A program made the position numbers and the translations under genes. This document shows positions 37,382 to 43,644 of a stretch of 64,000 bases of DNA, piece by piece. Origin of the DNA: Pseudonocardia hierapolitana (GTDB lineage Bacteria > Actinomycetota > Actinomycetes > Mycobacteriales > Pseudonocardiaceae). Within the stretch, counting starts at the first letter, position 1, and each line of letters opens with the position of its first letter. Location of the stretch: assembly GCF_007994075.1 (NCBI RefSeq), contig NZ_VIWU01000001.1:4154001-4218000 (forward strand), in the 5' to 3' direction. Under the pieces are notes generated by a model. It did no database searches. It was not told where the DNA came from and saw nothing but the letters and a program-made list of their open reading frames with translations.

Positions 37382-37875
37382 ACGGAGACGCCGACGCCGC
37401 CGCGGGTCTGTGCGCCGTACTCCGCGATGGCCGCGTCGAGGTCGAGCGGAACGGTCTTCATCGTGACGTCGGGCCCGAGCCGGTCGGCCGGCACCAGCCA
37501 GGACACCTCGAACTCGAGGCCGTCCGGGTCGTGGGCGTAGAGCGCCTTCGTGGTGCCGTGGTCGGACGCGCCGACGAGCGAGCCCTTCTCGCGCAGGACG
37601 CCCGCGAGCCGTTGCAGCTCGGCGAGCGTGTCGACCTCCCACGCCAGGTGGTAGAGGCCCACCGTCGACCGGCCCGCGGCGGAGTCGCCCGCGGCCGCGC
37701 CGATGGCGAACAGACCCAGGTCGTGGTCGTTCGTGGAGCCTTCGGCCTGCAGGAACGCGGCGCGGCCCTGGATCTGGTTGACGACCCGGAACCCCAGCGC
37801 CTCGGTGTAGAACGCGACGCTGCGGTCGAGGTCGCGCACGTAGAGCACGGCGTGGTTGAGCCGCTGGACCGGCAT
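37378..37875 (-). CDS. VOC-family extradiol-dioxygenase-like protein
   Basis: A 165-residue VOC protein with a complete metal triad: His8 in LNHAVLYV, His76 in YHLAWEV and Glu123 in DPDGLEFEVSW. This fits catechol 2,3-dioxygenase-like or related metal-dependent ring-opening or lyase enzymes, unlike the two shorter VOC proteins in the region. GGAGGAG lies close before the ATG. It is divergent from a MarR gene, with a strong promoter and a palindromic operator between them, so it is probably induced by an aromatic or phenolic signal. Confidence 0.85.
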   Translation of the reverse strand: MPVQRLNHAVLYVRDLDRSVAFYTEALGFRVVNQIQGRAAFLQAEGSTNDHDLGLFAIGAAAGDSAAGRSTVGLYHLAWEVDTLAELQRLAGVLREKGSLVGASDHGTTKALYAHDPDGLEFEVSWLVPADRLGPDVTMKTVPLDLDAAIAEYGAQTRGGVGVSV

Positions 37876-37887
37876 GGCTCCTCCAGT

Positions 37888-37903
37888 GGTTGAGAGCTCA
37901 ACC
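37888..37903. promoter_or_regulatory. palindromic operator GGTTGAGAGCTCAACC
   Basis: Two 7-bp inverted arms (GGTTGAG / CTCAACC) with a 2-bp centre. It covers the predicted transcription start of the VOC gene and lies between it and the divergent MarR gene, the typical place and size of a MarR dimer site. Confidence 0.65.
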
Positions 37904-37905
37904 TG

Positions 37906-37934
37906 ATAGTAGCCATCAACTCATGAATGTTCAA
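37906..37934 (-). promoter_or_regulatory. near-consensus promoter of the dioxygenase-like gene
   Basis: On the minus strand TTGAAC (37934-37929) and TACTAT (37911-37906) are separated by exactly 17 bp. The expected start point is near 37899, inside the palindromic operator. Confidence 0.65.
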
Positions 37935-37945
37935 GTTTCAGGAGC

Positions 37946-37951
37946 TATCCT
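37946..37951 (+). promoter_or_regulatory. -10 hexamer TATCCT of the MarR gene
   Basis: TATCCT ends 6 nt before the GTG at 37958, predicting a leaderless mRNA. Confidence 0.5.
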
Positions 37952-37957
37952 TGGGCC

Positions 37958-38452
37958 GTGAGCGGTGACGAGACCCGGTGGCTGGAGCCCGACGAGCTGG
38001 AGACGTGGCTCTCCTACGTCGCGGCCACCACACTCCTGGATGGTGCGCTGGACCGCCAGCTGCAGCGCGACGCGGGGATGCCTCTTGCCTACTACCTGAT
38101 CCTGGCGATGCTGTCCGACGTGCCGGACCGCAGCCTGCGCATGAGCGAGCTCGCCGCCATGACCCAGAGCTCGCAGAGCCGCCTCTCGCACGCCGTCGCG
38201 CGGCTGGAGCGCAAGGGGTGGGTGCGGCGCAAGCCGTGCTCCGAGGATCGGCGCAGCACGTTCGCGCAGCTCACCGAGGAAGGTTTCGCCGCGCTCGCGG
38301 CCGCGGCGCCCGGCCATGTCTGCAGCGTCCGGCGTCACCTGTTCGACCGGCTCACCCCCGAGCAGGTCGGGCAGCTGCGCGAGATCACCCGAGCGGTGCT
38401 CAGCGGGTTGGGTGTTCCCGGCGGCGACGCGCGCGGCGTCCTGCCAGGCTGA
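37958..38452 (+). CDS. MarR-family transcriptional regulator
   Basis: A 164-residue winged-helix regulator: dimer helices at both ends, recognition region SLRMSELAAMTQSSQSRLSHAVARLERKGWV, and the wing RKPCSEDRRSTFAQLTEEG. MarR proteins usually repress a divergent gene and their own, and are released by phenolic ligands. The divergent dioxygenase-like gene and the operator at 37888 fit this exactly. It is followed 25 bp downstream by a lipoprotein gene on the same strand. Confidence 0.9.
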   Translation: MSGDETRWLEPDELETWLSYVAATTLLDGALDRQLQRDAGMPLAYYLILAMLSDVPDRSLRMSELAAMTQSSQSRLSHAVARLERKGWVRRKPCSEDRRSTFAQLTEEGFAALAAAAPGHVCSVRRHLFDRLTPEQVGQLREITRAVLSGLGVPGGDARGVLPG

Positions 38453-38477
38453 CCCGGAGGCCTCTCGAGGAGGCGGC

Positions 38478-39080
38478 ATGGGCATCCGGACGATCGTCAT
38501 CGCTCTCGCGCTGGTCGCGGCGGCGAGCGCGGCCGGGTGCACCGTCGCGGTGCCCGGCTCCCCGGCGGCCGACCCCGCGGCGCTCGTCCGCCCGGCCCCG
38601 TCCCCGCGCCCGCCCGGAGCCTCGTTCCGCGACGCGCTGAGCCGCTTCGACGTCGTCCCGCCACCGGGCTGGACGGTGGACACGAGTGGAGCGGAGAGCA
38701 CCGCCGTGATCTTCAGCGACCCGCAGGTGTCGGCGTCGCCCGGTGGACGGTTCCGCGCCAACATCAACGTGATCGTCGTGCCCGCCCGCACCGACCTGCC
38801 CGGCATCGTCACCGGGGCCCGGCGGGAGGTGCGGGCGCTCGCGGACTACGTGCCCACCGCCGACGAGCCGGTCACCCTTCCCGACGGGTCGCCCGCGCAC
38901 CTGCTCGGCGGCACCTACCAGGACCCCGACAGCGGCCTCGAGCTGCGCAACCTGCAAGTGGTGGCGCTCCACGGCGGGGCCGAGACCGTCGTGGTCACCG
39001 GCACGGCACTCGCCGACACGTGGGACGGGTACGGGAACGTGTTCGAGACATCACTGCGCAGCCTGACGGTGGCCACCTGA
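38478..39080 (+). CDS. LpqN/LpqT-like lipoprotein
   Basis: A 200-residue lipoprotein: basic start, hydrophobic [14 protein letters not shown], lipobox AAGC near residue 19, proline-rich linker, then a compact domain beginning [12 protein letters not shown] and continuing [17 protein letters not shown] and [23 protein letters not shown]. Layout and length resemble the mycobacterial LpqN/LpqT (DcrB-like) cell-envelope lipoproteins; the assignment is by pattern only. GAGGAGG lies 5-8 nt before the ATG. It may be cotranscribed with the MarR gene. Confidence 0.65.
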   Translation: MGIRTIVIALALVAAASAAGCTVAVPGSPAADPAALVRPAPSPRPPGASFRDALSRFDVVPPPGWTVDTSGAESTAVIFSDPQVSASPGGRFRANINVIVVPARTDLPGIVTGARREVRALADYVPTADEPVTLPDGSPAHLLGGTYQDPDSGLELRNLQVVALHGGAETVVVTGTALADTWDGYGNVFETSLRSLTVAT

Positions 39081-39111
39081 CAGGTTCCGCAGGCCTGGCA
39101 GAGTTGCGCGC

Positions 39112-39846
39112 ATGGGAACACTGGTGCTGCTGCGACACGGGCAGAGCGTGTGGAACGCGGAGAACCTGTTCACCGGATGGGTGGACGTGCCGCTCTCCGA
39201 GACGGGGGAGCAGGAGGCCCGCCGCGGGGGCGAGCTGATGCGCGAGGTGGGGCTGCTGCCCGACGTCGTGCACACGTCGCTGCTGCGGCGGGCGATCTCC
39301 ACCGCGAACATCGCCCTGGACGCGTGCGACCGGCACTGGATCCCGGTGCGGCGGGACTGGCGGCTCAACGAGCGGCACTACGGCGCGCTGCAGGGCAAGG
39401 ACAAGAAGCAGACGCTCGAGGAGTTCGGCGAGGCGCAGTTCATGGAGTGGCGCCGCTCGTACGACGTGCCGCCGCCGCCCATCGAGGCGGGTTCCGAGTA
39501 CGACCAGGAGGGCGACCCCCGGTACGCCGCCGGCGAGGTCCCGCGCACGGAGTGCCTCGCCGACGTCGTCAAGCGGTTCCTGCCCTACTGGGAGTCGGCG
39601 GTCGTGCCCGACCTGCGCGCCGGGAAGGTCGTGCTGCTGGCCGCGCACGGCAACTCGCTGCGGGCGCTGGTGAAGCACCTCGACGGGATCTCCGACGAGG
39701 ACATCGTCGGCCTGAACATCCCCACCGGCATCCCGCTGCGCTACGAGCTGGACGACGAGCTGCGTCCGACGGAGCCGGGCGGGCAGTACCTCGACCCGGA
39801 TGCCGCGGTCGCGGCGGCGGCGGCAGTGGCCGCGCAGGGGCGCTGA
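39112..39846 (+). CDS. gpmA: 2,3-bisphosphoglycerate-dependent phosphoglycerate mutase
   Basis: A 244-residue glycolytic enzyme interconverting 3- and 2-phosphoglycerate. The phosphohistidine motif [10 protein letters not shown] (His9), the acid in [13 protein letters not shown] and the second histidine in [12 protein letters not shown] are all present, with the GpmA signature VPPPP. It resumes the conserved order (Rv0489-like) after the inserted region and is followed by senX3-regX3. Confidence 0.97.
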   Translation: MGTLVLLRHGQSVWNAENLFTGWVDVPLSETGEQEARRGGELMREVGLLPDVVHTSLLRRAISTANIALDACDRHWIPVRRDWRLNERHYGALQGKDKKQTLEEFGEAQFMEWRRSYDVPPPPIEAGSEYDQEGDPRYAAGEVPRTECLADVVKRFLPYWESAVVPDLRAGKVVLLAAHGNSLRALVKHLDGISDEDIVGLNIPTGIPLRYELDDELRPTEPGGQYLDPDAAVAAAAAVAAQGR

Positions 39847-39909
39847 CCCGCACCGTCGTCCACCGACACCCGGGCACCGCGTGCTCGGACGCCCGACCCG
39901 GCGCGCCGA

Positions 39910-39947
39910 GACGTCGGACTCGCCCGAGGGCACGCGAGTCCGACGTC
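39910..39947. repeat. hairpin made of the same 12-mer repeat family
   Basis: A perfect 14-bp inverted repeat (GACGTCGGACTCGC / GCGAGTCCGACGTC) with a 10-nt loop, 64 bp after gpmA. It contains the GTCGGACTCGC core of the array at 8018-8254, one unit in each orientation, and a further degenerate copy follows near 39955. It could end the gpmA transcript. Confidence 0.8.
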
Positions 39948-40016
39948 CGGACCCGGTGAGTCCGGCGATCGAGCACGCCGTCGGCATGGGCGCCGCGCCG
40001 CCGGATCGCCCGCTTG

Positions 40017-40034
40017 GGTGAACTGGGCGTGAAC
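40017..40034 (-). promoter_or_regulatory. PHO/RegX3-type direct repeat
   Basis: GGTGAACTGGGCGTGAAC is two GTGAAC units 11 bp apart; the minus strand reads GTTCACG then GTTCACC. This is the unit and period of the Streptomyces PHO box and of known RegX3 sites. It lies 95 bp upstream of senX3. Confidence 0.55.
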
Positions 40035-40116
40035 GGACGGGGAATTTAGCCGTTCTACGACGTCAGGCACGTCACGACGGGCCTTCTGAGCTGGCCTCAC
40101 CCGTGGTCGGCCTGCC

Positions 40117-40122
40117 TACCAT
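40117..40122 (+). promoter_or_regulatory. -10 hexamer TACCAT of senX3
   Basis: TACCAT ends 6 nt before the GTG at 40129, predicting a leaderless senX3-regX3 mRNA. Confidence 0.5.
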
Positions 40123-40128
40123 GCGCTC

Positions 40129-41355
40129 GTGGACGCGCTGCTCTGCGTGGCGATCGCGGCGGGTGCGCTGGTGCTCGGCCTGCTGCTCGGGCTCCGTCGG
40201 GGGCGCCGGCGCGAGGAGCCCATCCCCGTGCCGGTCGCGCCGGTGCCCGACCCGACCGTCGCCGACCTGCTGGAACGGGTGTTCCGATCCACGGACGAGG
40301 GCCTCGCCGTGCTCGACCGCAGCGGCGACGTCGTGCTGCACAACCCGCGCGCCGCCGAGCTCGGCGTGGTGCGCGGCGACCTCCCCGATGCGCGTGCCGC
40401 CACCGCGAGCCAGCACGTGCTCCACTCGGGCACCACCGTGGACGTCGACCTCTCCCCGCTCGACCACCGCGGCCGCCAGCCCGCGGCCGTGCTGGCCCAC
40501 GTGCGCCCGCTGGGCGGCGGCTTCAGCATGGTCGAGGCGGCCGACACGTCCGAGGCGGTGCGGCTGGAGGCCACCCGGCGCGACTTCGTGGCGAACGTCA
40601 GCCACGAGCTGAAGACACCGGTGGGGGCCATCGGGTTGCTCGCCGAGGCCGTGCTCGACGCGGTCGACGACCCCGTCGAGGTGCGCCGGTTCGGCACGAA
40701 GATCCTCAACGAGGCCAACCGGCTGGGCAACCTCGTCACCGAGCTGATCGCGCTGTCCCGGCTCACCGGCGCTGAGCGGCTGCCGGAGCTGCAGGTCGTG
40801 GACGTCGACGAGGTCGTGCAGGAGGCGCTCGCCCGCTCGCGGCTGTCCGCCGAGGCGGCCGGCATCGAGATCATCGTCGACCGGCCGACCGGCCTCGAGG
40901 TCGAAGGCGACCTGACGTTGCTGGTCACGGCCCTGTCCAACCTGGTCGAGAACGCCATCGCGTACTCGCCCGCCGACTCGGCGGTCTCGGTGTCGCGCCG
41001 GCGATGCGGGCACTGGGTCGAGATCGCCGTCACCGACCGCGGCATCGGCATCGCGCCCGAGCACCAGAAGCGCGTCTTCGAACGGTTCTTCCGCGTCGAC
41101 CCCGCCCGGTCGCGCGCCACCGGCGGCACCGGCCTCGGCCTGGCGATCGTCAAGCACGTGCTCGCCAACCACGGCGGCGAGGTGCGGCTGTGGAGCAGCC
41201 CCGGCACCGGGTCGACGTTCACGATGCGCCTGCCCGTGCACGTCGAACCCGAGACCGAGTCCAGCGGGTCCGATGCCGGGCCCGACGCAGTACCCGACCA
41301 CGGGCTCGCCGACCCCACGAGCCGGCCCGTCGATGTGCCCGACCGCGTCGGGTGA
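40129..41355 (+). CDS. senX3: phosphate-responsive sensor histidine kinase SenX3
   Basis: A 408-residue membrane kinase. One clear N-terminal helix (about residues 3-21) is followed by an Arg-rich stop, a PAS-like domain (about 45-140), a HisKA domain with the phosphorylated His159 in NVSHELKTPVGAI, and an HATPase domain with N-box NLVENAIAYSP, G1 DRGIGIAPE, F-box and G2 GGTGLGLAIVKHV. The acidic tail after residue 375 is low complexity. Its neighbours gpmA and regX3 match mycobacterial order. The SenX3-RegX3 pair (PhoR-PhoP in Streptomyces) responds to phosphate limitation. Confidence 0.94.
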   Translation: MDALLCVAIAAGALVLGLLLGLRRGRRREEPIPVPVAPVPDPTVADLLERVFRSTDEGLAVLDRSGDVVLHNPRAAELGVVRGDLPDARAATASQHVLHSGTTVDVDLSPLDHRGRQPAAVLAHVRPLGGGFSMVEAADTSEAVRLEATRRDFVANVSHELKTPVGAIGLLAEAVLDAVDDPVEVRRFGTKILNEANRLGNLVTELIALSRLTGAERLPELQVVDVDEVVQEALARSRLSAEAAGIEIIVDRPTGLEVEGDLTLLVTALSNLVENAIAYSPADSAVSVSRRRCGHWVEIAVTDRGIGIAPEHQKRVFERFFRVDPARSRATGGTGLGLAIVKHVLANHGGEVRLWSSPGTGSTFTMRLPVHVEPETESSGSDAGPDAVPDHGLADPTSRPVDVPDRVG

Positions 41356-41368
41356 GGTGAGGAGATCC

Positions 41369-42058
41369 ATGACAAGGGTGCTCATCGTCGAGGACGAGGA
41401 GTCCTTCGCAGACCCGCTCGCGTTCCTGCTCCGCAAGGAGGGCTTCACCACGGCCGTCGCCGCCACCGGGCAGGACGCGCTCGAGGAGTTCGACCGCAAC
41501 GGTGCCGACATCGTGCTGCTCGACCTCATGCTCCCCGGCATGAGCGGCACCGACGTCTGCAAGGCCCTCCGCACCCGCTCCGCCGTCCCGGTGATCATGG
41601 TGACGGCCCGGGACAGCGAGATCGACAAGGTGGTCGGCCTCGAGCTGGGCGCCGACGACTACGTGACGAAGCCGTACTCGGCCCGCGAGCTGATCGCGCG
41701 CGTCCGCGCGGTGCTGCGGCGCGGCGGCGAGGCGGGTGCCGAGAACGACGGCCAGCCCGGCGTGCTCGAGGCAGGCCCCGTCCGGATGGACGTCGAGCGG
41801 CACGTCGTGTCGGTCAACGGCGCGGACGTGGCGCTGCCGCTGAAGGAGTTCGACCTCCTCGAGTACCTCCTGCGCAACGTCGGCCGCGTGCTCACCCGCG
41901 GGCAGCTGATCGACCGCGTGTGGGGCGCCGACTACGTGGGCGACACGAAGACCCTCGACGTGCACGTCAAGCGGCTGCGCTCGAAGGTCGAGGCCGACCC
42001 GTCCGCCCCGCGCCACCTGGTGACGGTGCGCGGGCTCGGCTACAAGTTCGAGGCGTAG
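41369..42058 (+). CDS. regX3: phosphate-responsive response regulator RegX3
   Basis: A 229-residue OmpR/PhoB-type regulator. The receiver domain has the acidic pocket (VEDEES), phosphoacceptor Asp52 in LLDLMLPG and Lys101 in YVTKPYSARELIAR. The winged-helix output domain follows (LPLKEFDLLEYLLRNVGRVLTRGQLIDRVWG and DVHVKRLRSKVE). GAGGAG lies 7 nt before the ATG, 13 bp after senX3. Its own likely binding box lies upstream of senX3. Confidence 0.96.
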   Translation: MTRVLIVEDEESFADPLAFLLRKEGFTTAVAATGQDALEEFDRNGADIVLLDLMLPGMSGTDVCKALRTRSAVPVIMVTARDSEIDKVVGLELGADDYVTKPYSARELIARVRAVLRRGGEAGAENDGQPGVLEAGPVRMDVERHVVSVNGADVALPLKEFDLLEYLLRNVGRVLTRGQLIDRVWGADYVGDTKTLDVHVKRLRSKVEADPSAPRHLVTVRGLGYKFEA

Positions 42059-42099
42059 GCAGCAGGGACAGCCGCGGCCGCGGATCGAGAATGCGGTTG

Positions 42100-42279
42100 C
42101 TAGTGGTGCCGTCCGCGGGAGCGCAGGTAACCCGGGCCCGGGGTGTCGAGGGTGTGCCGCCGGGTGCGCGCGCTCCACGACCACCGCCCGAGCCGCAGCC
42201 CCCACGACTTGACTCCGCGCTCGGTGAGGTGGATGCGGACGGGGCCGACGCGCAGCGTCTTGCGTAGGTGGAAGCGCAT
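42100..42279 (-). CDS. small DUF4236-like basic protein
   Basis: A 59-residue basic protein (MRFHLRKTLRVGPVRIHLTE, then GVKSWGLRLGRWSWSARTRR and TPGPGY). The pattern of a RKTLRVGP-like start and a beta-hairpin with Gly and Trp resembles DUF4236 and a small actinobacterial protein of unknown function. It is convergent with regX3 (41 bp apart). Confidence 0.6.
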   Translation of the reverse strand: MRFHLRKTLRVGPVRIHLTERGVKSWGLRLGRWSWSARTRRHTLDTPGPGYLRSRGRHH

Positions 42280-42513
42280 GCTCCCAGGGTGCCCGCGATT
42301 CGTCCGGAATGCCCCTACGCTCAGCCGGGGGACTCTCCGGGAAGCCGCTCCAACACGGATCTCCTCGACGTCGTCGTCGAGGCGGAGCGAGAGCCGGCGC
42401 GGCTCCGCGTGCTCGACCGACTGCTCGCGCACCGCGCGTTCGATCTCGCCCTCCCCGTCCATGTGGCGATCCTCCCGGACGGCACGCCCCTGTGGGCGCG
42501 ATCGACCCGAGCC

Positions 42514-42542
42514 TGTGGACAACTATGTGGGCATGTGGACAA
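42514..42542 (-). promoter_or_regulatory. pair of DnaA boxes (TTGTCCACA)
   Basis: TGTGGACAA occurs at 42514-42522 and at 42534-42542, exactly 20 bp apart. Its reverse complement TTGTCCACA is the actinobacterial DnaA-box consensus. Two helical turns of spacing place both sites on the same face of the DNA. Confidence 0.55.
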
Positions 42543-42621
42543 CTCATGCATCGCCGCAGGTAGGAGCCCGTCCGTCGCGACTCACATCCGGCTAGGTCAC
42601 AAGAGCGTCACGTACGCGCAG

Positions 42622-42627
42622 TAGCCT
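42622..42627 (+). promoter_or_regulatory. -10 hexamer TAGCCT of the ppx operon
   Basis: TAGCCT ends 6 nt before the GTG at 42634, predicting a leaderless mRNA. Confidence 0.5.
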
Positions 42628-42633
42628 GGGGTC

Positions 42634-43644
42634 GTGCGCCTCGGTGTGCTCGACGTCGGTTCCAACACCGTCCACCTCCTCGTGGTGGACGCGCACCGCG
42701 GTGCCCACCCCACTCCGATGACGTCGGACAAGACCCAGCTGCGCCTCACGGACCACCTCGACGACACGGGTGCGCTCACGACGGCGGGGTCCGACGCGCT
42801 CGTCAGGGCCGTCGAGCGGGGCGGTGCGGCCGCCGCGGCCGCGGGCTGCGAGGACCTGATCGCGTTCGCCACCTCGGCGCTGCGCGATGCCACCAACTCG
42901 GCCGCCGTGCTCGAGCGCGTGCGGCAGCGCACCGGCGTCGGGCTGGAGGTGCTGCCCGGCGAGGACGAGGCGCGCTACACCTTCCTGGCGGTCCGCCGCT
43001 GGTACGGGTGGTCGGCGGGCAGGCTGCTCGTGCTCGACATCGGCGGCGGCTCCCTCGAGCTGGCCACGGGGATCGACGAGCAACCGGCCGTCGCGGCGTC
43101 GCTCCCGCTCGGCGCGGCCCGGCTCACCCGCGACTTCTTCCGCACCGACCCGCCGGGGCGCAAGGAGATCGAGGCGTTGCGCGAGCACCTCGACGCCGAG
43201 CTGGCCCCGGTGGCGAAGGAGCTGCGGCGGTCGAACCCGCCGGACCTCGCCGTCGGCACCTCGAAGACGTTCCGCTCCCTCGCCCGCCTCGCGGGCGCCG
43301 CGCCCTCCGGTGCCGGGCCCCGGGTGCGGCGCACACTCACCGACGTCGCGCTCAGGCAGCTGGCCGCGTTCGTCACCCGCATGTCGCCCGGTGATCTCGC
43401 CGAGCTCGAAGGTGTCAGCGCGAGCCGGGCCCACCAACTCGCCGCCGGCGCGCTCGTCGCGGAGGCCGCGATGCGGGCCCTGCGGGTTCCGCAGCTCGAG
43501 ATCTACCCGTGGGCGTTGCGGGAGGGAGTGATCCTCAGAAGGCTCGACACGCTCGATGGGACGGCCCAGATCGACCGCTCGGCGCAGGACGCGCCCGAAC
43601 GGCTTGGACGCTTGACGACGTACGAGGCACGGTGTACTGGATGA
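42634..43644 (+). CDS. ppx: Ppx/GppA exopolyphosphatase-family phosphatase
   Basis: A 336-residue ASKHA-fold phosphatase that removes phosphate from polyphosphate or pppGpp. Phosphate-binding loops are LGVLDVGSNTVHLLV at the start and LLVLDIGGGSLELATG near residue 135; LPGEDEARYTFLAV and GTSKTFRSLARL are also characteristic. It corresponds to Rv0496. Closeness to senX3-regX3 ties it to phosphate metabolism. Its end overlaps the next start (ATGA). Confidence 0.92.
   Translation: MRLGVLDVGSNTVHLLVVDAHRGAHPTPMTSDKTQLRLTDHLDDTGALTTAGSDALVRAVERGGAAAAAAGCEDLIAFATSALRDATNSAAVLERVRQRTGVGLEVLPGEDEARYTFLAVRRWYGWSAGRLLVLDIGGGSLELATGIDEQPAVAASLPLGAARLTRDFFRTDPPGRKEIEALREHLDAELAPVAKELRRSNPPDLAVGTSKTFRSLARLAGAAPSGAGPRVRRTLTDVALRQLAAFVTRMSPGDLAELEGVSASRAHQLAAGALVAEAAMRALRVPQLEIYPWALREGVILRRLDTLDGTAQIDRSAQDAPERLGRLTTYEARCTG

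Larger units (their letters stand above)
42280..42633. other. intergenic stretch with two DnaA boxes
   Basis: No convincing gene lies in these 354 bp; open frames on both strands lack family features. It holds two perfect DnaA-box 9-mers near 42514-42542 and the ppx promoter at its right end. Confidence 0.55.

Noticed and set aside
35093..37642. An 849-codon open frame on the minus strand
   Set aside because: It crosses the 87-residue hypothetical, VOC, OhrR-like and GntR genes, which have family motifs in other frames, and shows no domain of its own.
27786..39111. A single genomic island or transposon
   Set aside because: No integrase, transposase, flanking tRNA or terminal repeats were found; only a positional insertion relative to mycobacterial gene order is supported.
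42268..42624. A 118-codon frame on the plus strand between regX3 and ppx
   Set aside because: It overlaps the DUF4236-like gene start, the DnaA boxes and the ppx promoter, lacks a ribosome site and shows no family similarity.
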